DNA of 49,898 nt from an uncultured Alteromonadaceae bacterium. GTDB lineage: Bacteria; Pseudomonadota; Gammaproteobacteria; Enterobacterales; Alteromonadaceae. Both the position numbers and the translations under genes were made by a program. The stretch spans positions 1 to 49,898 of the forward strand of contig CALKGI010000236.1 of assembly GCA_938085045.1 (NCBI GenBank), in the 5' to 3' direction. Positions 6,421-15,230 of the stretch are shown here, one piece after another (positions within the stretch are counted from its first letter, which is position 1; the number at the start of each line of letters is the position of its first letter). The notes beneath the pieces were generated by a model. It was not told the DNA's origin, ran no database searches, and saw nothing but the letters and a program-made list of their open reading frames with translations.

Positions 6421-8818
6421 TAGTAACCGTAACAACTACAGACCCTTGCGACACATTGCCCACATGGTCTCGCGCAAAGATTTGATAAGTGGTATCACCC
6501 TCGGGCAACCAGTAATCTGAAAAACTCGCTGTTGTACTAATGGTCAATGGCGCACCATTTCGGTAAATGAGGTAATATGCAACCCCGCCAGCATCAGTTG
6601 ATTCAGGCCAGCTCAAATCAAATCCATTGCCATCATTAGCAACGCCGGTAATATTCACCGGAATCGACGGTGCTACCGAATCGCCCGCCATAGTGGTAAC
6701 CAAGTTCGATTCGCCAATGACCACACCTGCAACATTCATTGCTTTGACTTGAAACACGTAATCTTGATGCAACGACAACCAGTAGTTATTAAACACAGTA
6801 ATACCGGCAGCAGTTTGACCAACATAGTTGCCATCGCGGAAGATTTGATAGCTATCAACTGAGCCTTCAACCGCTGACCAAGCCAATGAAACACCCCATG
6901 CATCCATAATCACGTCAGATGTCAGTTCAATTTGCGCCAATTGTGGTGCTTGTGGTAATGCGTCGATTTGCACGATGTCGTAGGCATTTGTGACCCTGTC
7001 ACAACCTGTCCACCAGCATGGGTTGGCGTCGATAAAATCAAGGGTGGCGGCCAGTTTTGGCGTTTCACTCAACGGCTGCATTTGATGTTCTTTAAGGGTA
7101 AACGAACCATAAGCCCCCCACTCACCAATACTTTCAAATACCATATACAATCCGCCACCGGCATTTTTCCAATCAGTAAAGTGGTCAGTGAATGCTTGGC
7201 CCATGCGTGAGTCGCGGTTGCCTTTTAAGAAGAGTTCTTCGTTTATATATGCTCGGTCGCCCGTCAGGTTTCCGGCAAATGTCAGGTGTTGACCACCTTC
7301 GTACGCCACCAACTCAAGCCCATATAGCTCAGCAAGTTCTTTGTTGTCGGCCATGAATACGCGAGTTTGTGCCAAACTGCCACCCTCGGGAGCCTGTTGC
7401 CATTCAAACTTGGCTGAATCGTAAGTCAAATCACGCAATAACCCGGTGTTAATCTCTTCAAACAATTTGTCTAATCCGGCATCGCCCATATCTGCCCATT
7501 GCTTAACATGGGGCAAATTGGTTTCGTCAACCAAATAACCCGCAAAGTAAGGACCAATAGCGACAGAATCTAAGTTGTGTGAGCAATCGCGACCGTTGTT
7601 TTGTGCCGCCCATAATGGACAGCTCAACGATTCGTTACCAATCCACGCATTACCACCTTGGGCACCCATCACACATTTTACCCGGTTGGCTTGTTCGCCA
7701 AATTCACCTTTGAAGATTTCACACATGTCTGAGGTGCGCTTGCCATAGTAGTTAAGGCGATAAGTCAACGGGTGCGCCTGCGCTTCTGGCCACAGTTTTT
7801 CACCTTCGGCTGTCATCCAGTTGGCGTCAAAAATATACGGATAACTGTTGTTCCACACCTCATTACCCAATTCGATGTGAATGTTTAAGTTGGCATCAAG
7901 CGTGTTTTTAACTAGCTTGGCGTATTGACGCATATAGTCATCATCAACTCTTGCAGGAATATTCAACCATGGCTCGGCCTGAACTTTGTTGGCCATGTCG
8001 ATGGCAACTTCTATTGGAGCACCGGCATTTAATGCCCAACTGGCATAACCGTAGGTTGCACGGTCAGACCATTGGTATTGCTCTGAACCGTTGGTTGCAA
8101 ACATCTGCATAAAACGTAAAGAGCGATATTTACCCATGTCTTTTAAGAACAACGGGTGAAAATTCTGATGGTTGTGAATTTGTTCGAGGGTATTGAACTG
8201 TTCAGGGTCGGCACATTGCTCAGCGACTTCGGCAAATGCCGTTGGCTCGTTGCCACAAATACCGCCCGGTGCAATCACTTGAACATTGCGTAAATAGTTG
8301 CCGTTACCTTGTGGGTCAGTTTGGTTAATCTTTAAAAAGAATACCGAATCAGCATTGAGCTGCACTACGTCTCTGCCCGGGCTAGACTTTTCTGGCAGTA
8401 AAGTGGCTCCTGTGTATGACAGTTGCCCTTCGCCTTCATAAAGCACGACATATTCGCCTACCGGATAGGCTTTGTTGTCGAGATAAATGATGGTACTAAC
8501 GGCGTCAAAATCGGCATTGGTGCCCGAAGGAAGCGATTTGGGCCAGCCGTTGACATCTAAATCTAGCGCCGATTGATGGCCCGTATTAAACAAACCACCT
8601 TTGGTGGTTGCCCATAATTCGCCGCTGCCGTTAGATGCTTGGCGCATCACGTCAATCAACATCCATTGGGTTGACCAGTAATTGATGCCAGTAAGGTTGA
8701 TACCAATGGCCGATTTTTCGTTAACACTGGGCGCGGCCATTAACGAGGTAGACAAACACAAGCCACCTATGATTGCGGCGGCTTTTAATGCGGTTTGTGA
8801 CAAGCGTTTCAATATCAT
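6410..8818 (-). CDS. Secreted glycoside hydrolase-like protein with two FnIII domains
   Basis: An 802 aa protein with a Sec signal peptide (residues 1-28, ending SLMA). The central region contains HIELGNEVWN with Asn319-Glu320, the Asn-Glu pair typical of the acid/base in clan A glycoside hydrolases. AYEGG (Glu507), 187 residues later, fits the nucleophile. Several Cys pairs suggest disulfides. Two fibronectin type III domains follow at about 624-708 and 716-799. The exact GH family and substrate are not recognised. The start ATG at 8816-8818 is preceded by AGGAAAA. The final Arg-Val-Cys and stop come from the inverted repeat of the MITE at 6110-6420. It is divergent from a symporter gene that could import its product. 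Confidence 0.75.
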   Translation of the reverse strand: MILKRLSQTALKAAAIIGGLCLSTSLMAAPSVNEKSAIGINLTGINYWSTQWMLIDVMRQASNGSGELWATTKGGLFNTGHQSALDLDVNGWPKSLPSGTNADFDAVSTIIYLDNKAYPVGEYVVLYEGEGQLSYTGATLLPEKSSPGRDVVQLNADSVFFLKINQTDPQGNGNYLRNVQVIAPGGICGNEPTAFAEVAEQCADPEQFNTLEQIHNHQNFHPLFLKDMGKYRSLRFMQMFATNGSEQYQWSDRATYGYASWALNAGAPIEVAIDMANKVQAEPWLNIPARVDDDYMRQYAKLVKNTLDANLNIHIELGNEVWNNSYPYIFDANWMTAEGEKLWPEAQAHPLTYRLNYYGKRTSDMCEIFKGEFGEQANRVKCVMGAQGGNAWIGNESLSCPLWAAQNNGRDCSHNLDSVAIGPYFAGYLVDETNLPHVKQWADMGDAGLDKLFEEINTGLLRDLTYDSAKFEWQQAPEGGSLAQTRVFMADNKELAELYGLELVAYEGGQHLTFAGNLTGDRAYINEELFLKGNRDSRMGQAFTDHFTDWKNAGGGLYMVFESIGEWGAYGSFTLKEHQMQPLSETPKLAATLDFIDANPCWWTGCDRVTNAYDIVQIDALPQAPQLAQIELTSDVIMDAWGVSLAWSAVEGSVDSYQIFRDGNYVGQTAAGITVFNNYWLSLHQDYVFQVKAMNVAGVVIGESNLVTTMAGDSVAPSIPVNITGVANDGNGFDLSWPESTDAGGVAYYLIYRNGAPLTISTTASFSDYWLPEGDTTYQIFARDHVGNVSQGSVVVTVTRVC

Positions 8819-8928
8819 ATGCTGTTTTCCTATTGTCTTATGACTTACTCAAAGCGACTTCTTTTATGAAGCACGCTGCTATTAATGAGCAGATAATACA
8901 CACAAAACACAGCGGTTAGTATTTGAGC

Positions 8929-8961
8929 AATATGATATTATACTGATGGAAATATGATATT
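8929..8961. promoter_or_regulatory. Direct repeats in divergent promoter region
   Basis: AATATGATATT occurs at 8929-8939 and again at 8951-8961, 22 bp apart, about two helical turns. A reverse-oriented AATATCATAT overlaps the start codon of the leftward gene (8811-8820). The spacing is that expected for two repressor or activator sites in the shared region between the hydrolase and symporter genes (8819-9086). No regulator gene is adjacent. Confidence 0.35.
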
Positions 8962-9086
8962 TATATTCGGCTTTTATTTCAGTTACTTACAGCAGTTAAT
9001 TAGCACTTTAACAGGCAACTTTTAGCATCCTATATAGCGCTATTTATCCCCACTAAGCATTGATATTGAGGCTAACACGCCTTACC

Positions 9087-10511
9087 ATGAGCCACTTTTT
9101 AATAATAACAATACAATTCGCCATGGAAATTCTCGCCTTTATTGTCTTTTTAGCCCTGTTCACTTTTGTCGGCATTATGTCTGCCCGCAAGCAATCAGCC
9201 AACGACATAGATTACCTGATGGCTGGGCGTGATGTATCACCTTTACTTACCGCGTTGTCCGCTGCTGCCACCAAATACAGCGGTTACATGTTTATTGCCT
9301 TAATGGGTTACATCTACACCTATGGCCTGTCGGCCATTTGGCTGATTTTCGGTTTTTTATTTGGCGATTTAGTGGCGTTTTTCTTTGTTCATGCCCGGGT
9401 GCGCGAGCAAGCCGAAAAGAGCAATGCATTGAGCTTTGCCGACCTCATCAGTCGTTGGCACGGCGGTGATTACAAAAAACTCAGGGCAGTGATTGGCGTT
9501 ATATCACTGATTTTTCTATCGACCTATGCCGCTGCCCAATTCAGTGCAGGTGGCAAAGCATTACAAGTACTGTTTGGCTGGCATTTTAATGTCGGCATAA
9601 TCATTGGTGCCCTGCTTATTTTGTCTTATTGCCTTACAGGCGGATTGCGGGCCTCCATCTGGACTGACGCGGTACAATCGGTCGTGATGATGTTAGCGCT
9701 GATTATTTTACTGGTCGCATCGGTCAATGCTGCCGGTGGTGTCATGTCATTTGGCGAGAAACTCAATGACATTTCTCCTGCTTACTTGAGCTTAGGTGTT
9801 GAACGATTTGGCTCTGTGGGTGCGACCGCACTATTTGCCTTTGGCTGGTTATTCAATGGCTTAGGCGTAACCGGACAACCTCATGTGATGGTTAGGTTCA
9901 TGGCATTAGACCAACCTGCGAACATGAGCAAAACCGGCATTTATTATTTCAGTTGGAGCGCCCTATTTTTAGCACTGGTTCTATTGGTTGGCTTAGCAAC
10001 CCGTTTGTTTATCGACAATACAGCCAATTTTGATGCCGAGCTGGCACTACCCATGCTGGCCAAAAACCTGCTACCAGCCTTTAGTGTGGGCATTATCATG
10101 GGCGGTATTTTTGCCGCTGTTATGTCGACTACCGATTCGCAAATTCTCAGTTGTTCAGCGGTGATCAGCGAAGACTTTAAATTAGGTAAAGGCAAACATG
10201 CCAAAGCTTGGATCACCCTAGCGGTCACTATTGTGTCTTTGTGCATAGCGCTGTTTGCTTCAGCCAGCGTATTCACTTTGGTGATCTTAGCTTGGTCAGC
10301 GCTTGCCTGCACCATCGGCCCGCTAGTGCTGGTTCATGCGCTAGGAAAAAGACCGCCCCAATGGCTGACTTTAGTCATGATGGCAACTGGCCTTATCACT
10401 ATTTTGGCGTGGCGCGGCGTTGGCTTGAATGTTCATGTTTATGAAGCTTTACCCGGGTTTATTGCAGCATTACTGGTGTTTTGGCTGGGGAGCTTGGTGA
10501 GTTCTCGGTAG
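9087..10511 (+). CDS. Sodium:solute symporter (SSS family)
   Basis: About 474 aa from ATG 9087; ATG 9123 (MEILAFIVF) or TTG 9060 are possible, and none has a convincing ribosome binding site. It has 12-13 predicted hydrophobic segments in a PutP/SGLT-like layout: an early SARKQSANDIDYLMAGRDVSP segment, the TM2 block LSAAATKYSGYMFIALMGYIY, LTGGLRASIWTDAVQSVVM, and later IFAAVMSTTDSQILSCSAVISED, all typical of the family. It is an inner-membrane transporter coupling solute uptake to Na+. Substrate unknown. Divergent pairing with the secreted hydrolase-like gene suggests uptake of a sugar or other released product (inference). Confidence 0.85.
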   Translation: MSHFLIITIQFAMEILAFIVFLALFTFVGIMSARKQSANDIDYLMAGRDVSPLLTALSAAATKYSGYMFIALMGYIYTYGLSAIWLIFGFLFGDLVAFFFVHARVREQAEKSNALSFADLISRWHGGDYKKLRAVIGVISLIFLSTYAAAQFSAGGKALQVLFGWHFNVGIIIGALLILSYCLTGGLRASIWTDAVQSVVMMLALIILLVASVNAAGGVMSFGEKLNDISPAYLSLGVERFGSVGATALFAFGWLFNGLGVTGQPHVMVRFMALDQPANMSKTGIYYFSWSALFLALVLLVGLATRLFIDNTANFDAELALPMLAKNLLPAFSVGIIMGGIFAAVMSTTDSQILSCSAVISEDFKLGKGKHAKAWITLAVTIVSLCIALFASASVFTLVILAWSALACTIGPLVLVHALGKRPPQWLTLVMMATGLITILAWRGVGLNVHVYEALPGFIAALLVFWLGSLVSSR

Positions 10512-10751
10512 GAGCGGCTTATATATGTAGAGTGAGCCGGGCGCTAGCCGGTAATTTTAATGGATTTGGCAATAACAGGGGCAAAGACCATATGCTCCAT
10601 GCATTGCCATCTTATCACCCATTCATGGGTGGCAATCACCAACAGATAGAGTCCACTTTAAACATCCAGCTTGTTCGATGCCTTTCCAGCCTTGAAATAA
10701 CCGACTATGCTTATACTAAGGTATTAATAAATATACAGAAGTAGGTATTTT

Positions 10752-12188
10752 TTGATCTCAGATAACGACAGTCAACCCACCATTTTACTGGTAGATGATG
10801 AACCGGCCTTATTAAGTGCGCTCAAACGTAGCTTACGTCAAATATCAGCCAACATAGTCTGTTGTCACTCACCGGGCACGGCATTGGCCTATGTTGAAGA
10901 TAATCAGCCAGATTTAGTCATATCCGACCACCGAATGCCACAAATGACAGGATCAGAGCTTTTATCGCAAATCAGCGAACAGTGGCCCACCACACAACGC
11001 ATTTTACTCAGCGCCTACAATGACTTTGATACGGTTGCCGATGCCTTTAACCAAGGTGTCATTCATCGCTATATAACCAAACCCTGGGACAATGACGAGC
11101 TGCGCTTTATAGTAGTTAAGGCACTAGAAGCTGCGAACGCTCAACCTGCATCTGTGGTGTCTTCAAATACAATCAAAACCACAGATAAAGAAACACATTT
11201 TCATGGCATGGTGGCAGAAGACAGCGCAATGCTCGCCATTTTCGAAGAAGTTAAAAGCGCAGCCACCACCAATGTCCCCGTGTTCATAACCGGCGAAACT
11301 GGCACTGGTAAAGAACTTATCGCCAAAGCTTGCCACGGCGAAAGTTATCGCAAAGACGCCACTTTCATTGCCATGAACTGTGCTAATTTCAACGAACAAT
11401 TAATGGAATCACAGTTATTTGGCCATAAAAAAGGCGCTTTTACTGGCGCGACTTCATCTCAAGAAGGATTGTTCTCGGTCTGTGCTTCTGGCACTTTATT
11501 TTTAGACGAGATCACCACAATTCCAGCCCAATTACAGGCCAAATTACTTAGGGTGATCCAAGAGCGAGAGTTTGCACCATTGGGCAGCCATTCAGTACAA
11601 CCCTTTAACGCACAACTTATTACGGCTTCGTCGACCACCCTTCGAGAAGCCGTCAACGCAGGAGAGTTCAGAGAAGATTTATATTACCGGCTTAATGTGA
11701 TCACTATTTCACTACCGCCATTGCGAGCACGAGGCAGTGACATCATTTTAATCGCCAACCATTTTCTTAAACGCTTAAGCCAACAAGAACACAAATCTTT
11801 TGAGCGCTTTTCACCCGAAGCCCAAAAGCTCATCGGTGAGTTCCGTTGGCCGGGCAATATTCGTCAACTCGAAAATGTCATTCACAGTATTATTGCCATG
11901 AACACCGATGTAGAAGTCAGTGCACAAATGCTGTTAAAACCGATAAAAGATGACATGAATCCGATGATTTTGGCCCAAGAGCAAGCGACTAGTACCGTAA
12001 CGATGATGCAGCCGGAAAATAGTAGCCGCATGTCAGGTATAAGACCCTTGTGGCAGGTAGAAAAAGAAGCAATTGAACACGCAATTGAACACTGTGATGG
12101 TAATATTCCAAAGGCAGCTGTAATGCTTGAAATAAATCCATCGACTATTTATCGAAAACTACAGTCGTGGAAAGATAAGGAGGGGTGA
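10752..12188 (+). CDS. Sigma-54-dependent response regulator (NtrC/HupR-like)
   Basis: A 478 aa protein with TTG start at 10752 behind AAGTAGG; no ATG precedes the receiver domain. Residues 8-125 are a receiver (acidic pocket Asp15-Asp16, phosphoacceptor Asp59 in VISDHRMP, Lys110 in YITKPW). Residues about 150-385 are an AAA+ sigma-54 activator module: Walker A GETGTGKE (181-188), the sigma-54 contact GAFTGA (228-233), Walker B TLFLDE (248-253). The C-terminal region (about 440-475) is a Fis-type HTH (NIPKAAVMLEINPSTIYRKL). It needs phosphorylation by an unknown kinase; none is adjacent. The preceding intergenic stretch 10512-10751 shows no clear site. Confidence 0.92.
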   Translation: MISDNDSQPTILLVDDEPALLSALKRSLRQISANIVCCHSPGTALAYVEDNQPDLVISDHRMPQMTGSELLSQISEQWPTTQRILLSAYNDFDTVADAFNQGVIHRYITKPWDNDELRFIVVKALEAANAQPASVVSSNTIKTTDKETHFHGMVAEDSAMLAIFEEVKSAATTNVPVFITGETGTGKELIAKACHGESYRKDATFIAMNCANFNEQLMESQLFGHKKGAFTGATSSQEGLFSVCASGTLFLDEITTIPAQLQAKLLRVIQEREFAPLGSHSVQPFNAQLITASSTTLREAVNAGEFREDLYYRLNVITISLPPLRARGSDIILIANHFLKRLSQQEHKSFERFSPEAQKLIGEFRWPGNIRQLENVIHSIIAMNTDVEVSAQMLLKPIKDDMNPMILAQEQATSTVTMMQPENSSRMSGIRPLWQVEKEAIEHAIEHCDGNIPKAAVMLEINPSTIYRKLQSWKDKEG

Positions 12189-12210
12189 GCGTATCTTAAA
12201 GCTCTCACCC
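12183..12210 (+). terminator. Weak hairpin at end of response regulator gene
   Basis: GGGTGAG (overlapping the TGA stop) pairs perfectly with CTCACCC across 14 nt. No T tract follows directly, so termination here is uncertain. Confidence 0.3.
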
Positions 12211-12350
12211 ATTAGCACACAAAGTTCTTTTTTTTGAGGGGTAAAAAGACAAAGAGGCAGCGTAACGCTGTTGTTTTATGGTCAATATACTGCTCATAAT
12301 TAACATTATTGAGAAGCATAGTGACCATTACAAATAATTAAATGGTGCTA

Positions 12351-12992
12351 TTATTGACGCTTCACTCGCTCTATCACCACGGGCTTGGCCAGCATCTGGC
12401 CTTTCATATAATCATCATCGACATCTTTGGTTTGTCTTATCTCATTAATTTTACGCACCACCTCCATACCCCTGACCACTCGGCCAAATGCAGCAAATCC
12501 TTTGCCGTCGGTGTTTCTCATGCCACCAAAATCTAACGAAGGTTGAGCACCGACACAAATAAAGAACACCGAAGTGGCAGAATCTGGCGCACCACGGGCC
12601 ATCGACAAAGTACCATTGCGGTGTTTTATGCCAGTTTGCTCAGTCGTTTCGAGTTTTATTGCAGGCCACTGTTTATCGCCATTTTTAACATCCCCTTGGA
12701 TCACCGCGATTTGCGGGTTGCCATTGTCGTTGTCAGCGCGCACCACTCGGTAAAAAGTGCCACCATTGAAATCACCAGTATCGACATAACGCAAAAAATT
12801 GGTGACAGAAACAGGCGCTTTACTCATATACAATTGAATTTCGATATCACCAAACTCGGTGACCATACTGATAGAAACATCATCGTTTGATGCACCTATT
12901 TGGTCAGTAGATGAGCAACTCACGACCAAAAACATGCACTGAACGGCCACGAACATTTTGAGCCAAGTCTTTAATTTTAATATATTTATCAA
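12351..12992 (-). CDS. Cyclophilin-type peptidyl-prolyl isomerase lipoprotein
   Basis: A 213 aa protein. The N-terminus holds a lipobox LVVSC with Cys26, so it is probably anchored in the periplasm. The start is taken as TTG at 12990-12992, which keeps the basic signal region KLKTWLK; the in-frame ATG 12 codons later would lose it. The cyclophilin fold covers about 40-210: ITLY-like start MVTEFGDIEIQLY, APVSVTNFLRYVD, FYRVV, RNGTLSMARG, SVFFICVG and FAAFGRVVRGMEVV. These match bacterial cyclophilins, with some active-site residues replaced. Presumed to assist folding of exported proteins. Convergent with the gene at 10752-12188. Confidence 0.88.
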   Translation of the reverse strand: MINILKLKTWLKMFVAVQCMFLVVSCSSTDQIGASNDDVSISMVTEFGDIEIQLYMSKAPVSVTNFLRYVDTGDFNGGTFYRVVRADNDNGNPQIAVIQGDVKNGDKQWPAIKLETTEQTGIKHRNGTLSMARGAPDSATSVFFICVGAQPSLDFGGMRNTDGKGFAAFGRVVRGMEVVRKINEIRQTKDVDDDYMKGQMLAKPVVIERVKRQ

Positions 12993-13141
12993 GTGTTTCA
13001 GCCTTATTATTAATTGGGTTTAATCGCTAGTGTAAAAGTTTTGTAAAACGATGGCAGCAACTTTTACATTTTCATGCCTTATTACTTAACCTGCGTCCTG
13101 ACATTATAGATGCACATCCACTGAAATCGGCGGTTAATCAA

Positions 13142-13603
13142 ATGAAATCATCAGCAGGCAGTCACGAAACAAGCGCACAACGCTCACAATCTTATTTTGA
13201 AAGAAACTTCTCTTTGATGGCCGGGCAGTTCACGCCACCGGTAATCGAAAAAGAAACCTTTCCACAGAATATCGTGATCCGTAGCGGCCCTGAATTAATT
13301 CGTTTGAGCACCAAAGCCATTTATTCAATTGAAGCGGCAGGTGACTATATGTGCTTTAACTGTCACGGTGGCAAAACCCACGTGGTTAGAAAAACCATGA
13401 AACAGTTGCAAGACGAGCTTGATCCGGCACAATTTGTCCGTATTCACCGCTCTAATATGGTCAATAAAAGCAGCATTGCCCAAGTAACCAGTGACATCAA
13501 CGGTGAAATCATTGTGGTGCTCAATAGTGGTCAATCCCTTAAAGTCAGCCGTCGATATAAATCGAAGGTAACACCACAAATTCGTTCTTTTCTGTACAAC
13601 TAA
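13142..13603 (+). CDS. LytTR-type DNA-binding regulator
   Basis: A 153 aa protein with an N-terminal unstructured stretch of about 40 residues and a LytTR domain at about 45-150 (IRLSTKAIYSIEAAGDYMCF, HVVRKTMKQLQDELDPAQFVRIHRSNMVNKSSI, ILVSRRYK-like end SLKVSRRYKSKV). No receiver or membrane segment is visible, so the input is not evident. LytTR proteins bind promoter direct repeats. It is directly upstream of the ligase/hydrolase pair, about 150 bp away on the same strand, and may regulate it (inference). ATG at 13142. Confidence 0.85.
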   Translation: MKSSAGSHETSAQRSQSYFERNFSLMAGQFTPPVIEKETFPQNIVIRSGPELIRLSTKAIYSIEAAGDYMCFNCHGGKTHVVRKTMKQLQDELDPAQFVRIHRSNMVNKSSIAQVTSDINGEIIVVLNSGQSLKVSRRYKSKVTPQIRSFLYN

Positions 13604-13754
13604 CCTTACACGTACAACCCGCAACCAGCCTGAATTATGAGCGACTGATTACTATTTAGGCTGGCGGTTATTTCACTTCAAAAAAATCTTAACGACGTCC
13701 CATTTCTATCCTATGCTATTAAAAGTTAACCCTAGCATTACAGAGGATGATCCC

Positions 13755-15230
13755 ATGGGACGAACGATTGAAGACCGCCAATACTGTGCGCAAGACTACG
13801 AAAAATTTAATAAACGCATCCACGACCAGGTCGACATACTCAAAGAAGTGATCTCAGGTCCTGAGTTTGGCAAAGAACAAACCTGCATCGGCGCAGAACT
13901 CGAACTTTACCTAATGGACGAAAAGAGCAACGTCAGTCCGGTTAACCTGCAACTGATTGAAATGCTTGACGACCCCCAGTTTGTCGCCGAAATAAATCAA
14001 TATAATCTTGAGCTTAACCTCAGCCCCTACCCCGCTGCCGGTAAACCTTTTACCAGTTTAACCGACGAAATGTTGACCAAATTCAACACTCTATGGGATA
14101 CAGCGGCGAAAATCGGCACCCGGCCATTGGCCACCGGTATTTTACCCACTTTAGAAGAACGCCATTTGACCAGTCAATATATGACCAACGAAGGTCGTTA
14201 TCATGTTTTAGCTAGAGAGCTGCGAAAAATGCGCGGCGGTCCTTTTCATATCCACATTGACGGTGAAGATGAAATTGACTTTAAAACGTCTGAAATTTGC
14301 GTTGAAGGTGCCAACACCTCTTTTCAGGTCCATTTGATGGTTGAAAAAGAAAAGTTTGCCAACACATTTAACGCAGCTCAACTGACGTTGCCACTGTCGC
14401 TGGGTATATCTGCCAACTCCAGTGTTTTCTTTGGCAGTACTTTATGGGATGAAACTCGCGTTGCTTTATTTAAGCAATCGATGGATGTCAGAATTTCAGA
14501 TACCCGCCCATGGCGTGCACCGGCCCGAGTCAATTTTGGTCAAGGTTGGGTTAGAGATGGCGCATGGGAACTGTTTGCCGAAGCCGTTAATATCTATCAA
14601 CCACTATTCCCACAATTGTTTGAAGAAGAACAAGGTGAAGGTTTACCTGAATTGGCAGAACTCAACCTACACATGGGCACCATTTGGCCATGGAACCGCG
14701 CGGTTTACAGCAATTCAGGCAAAGGTCACTTACGTATAGAGTTTAGAGCACTGCCCTCGGGCCCAACAGCAATCGATATGGCCGCCAACTCAGCCTTTAT
14801 GATTGGCATGTCAGCAGGGCTTGAAGACAAAATAGAAGAATACCTGCCGCGTATTCCCTTTCGTTTTGCTGAATACAATTTTTACAGCGCCGCCCGAAAA
14901 GGCCTAGATGCCACCATTTTATGGCCACAGAATTATCAGCACAAACCTACCGAAGTGCCCATTCGTAATATCATCGACCAAATGCTACAAGTCTCTTACG
15001 ACGGTCTGGCCAAGCTAGGTGTTGACGAGCGTGAACGAGAAAAACATTTGAATATTATTTTACGCCGCCTGCAACTAGACATCACACCAGCCAAATGGCA
15101 AAAGCTCACCTACCAGCATTTACAACGTAAAATGAACAAGAAAAAAGCCTGCCAAGCCATGCTTGATTTGTATTTCAAATTCCAAATGGAAGGTCAGCCT
15201 GTCACCGAGTGGGATACCATCTGGAAATGA
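13755..15230 (+). CDS. GCS2-type glutamate-cysteine ligase family protein
   Basis: A 491 aa protein. ATG 13755 is chosen because AGAGGA (13742-13747) is well spaced before it; the in-frame ATG at 13713 has no ribosome binding site. The ligase core starts with CIGAELELYLMD (Glu48, Glu50), where acidic residues bind Mg-ATP in the glutamine-synthetase-like fold of the GCS2 family, followed by YNLELNLSPYP and GGPFHIHIDGEDE. The family joins an amine to the gamma-carboxylate of glutamate or to a similar carboxylate; the true substrate is unknown. The stop overlaps the next gene by 4 nt (ATGA), so the two are translationally coupled. The neighbour is a carboxylate/amide hydrolase, suggesting a biosynthesis/turnover pair on one metabolite. 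Confidence 0.72.
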   Translation: MGRTIEDRQYCAQDYEKFNKRIHDQVDILKEVISGPEFGKEQTCIGAELELYLMDEKSNVSPVNLQLIEMLDDPQFVAEINQYNLELNLSPYPAAGKPFTSLTDEMLTKFNTLWDTAAKIGTRPLATGILPTLEERHLTSQYMTNEGRYHVLARELRKMRGGPFHIHIDGEDEIDFKTSEICVEGANTSFQVHLMVEKEKFANTFNAAQLTLPLSLGISANSSVFFGSTLWDETRVALFKQSMDVRISDTRPWRAPARVNFGQGWVRDGAWELFAEAVNIYQPLFPQLFEEEQGEGLPELAELNLHMGTIWPWNRAVYSNSGKGHLRIEFRALPSGPTAIDMAANSAFMIGMSAGLEDKIEEYLPRIPFRFAEYNFYSAARKGLDATILWPQNYQHKPTEVPIRNIIDQMLQVSYDGLAKLGVDEREREKHLNIILRRLQLDITPAKWQKLTYQHLQRKMNKKKACQAMLDLYFKFQMEGQPVTEWDTIWK

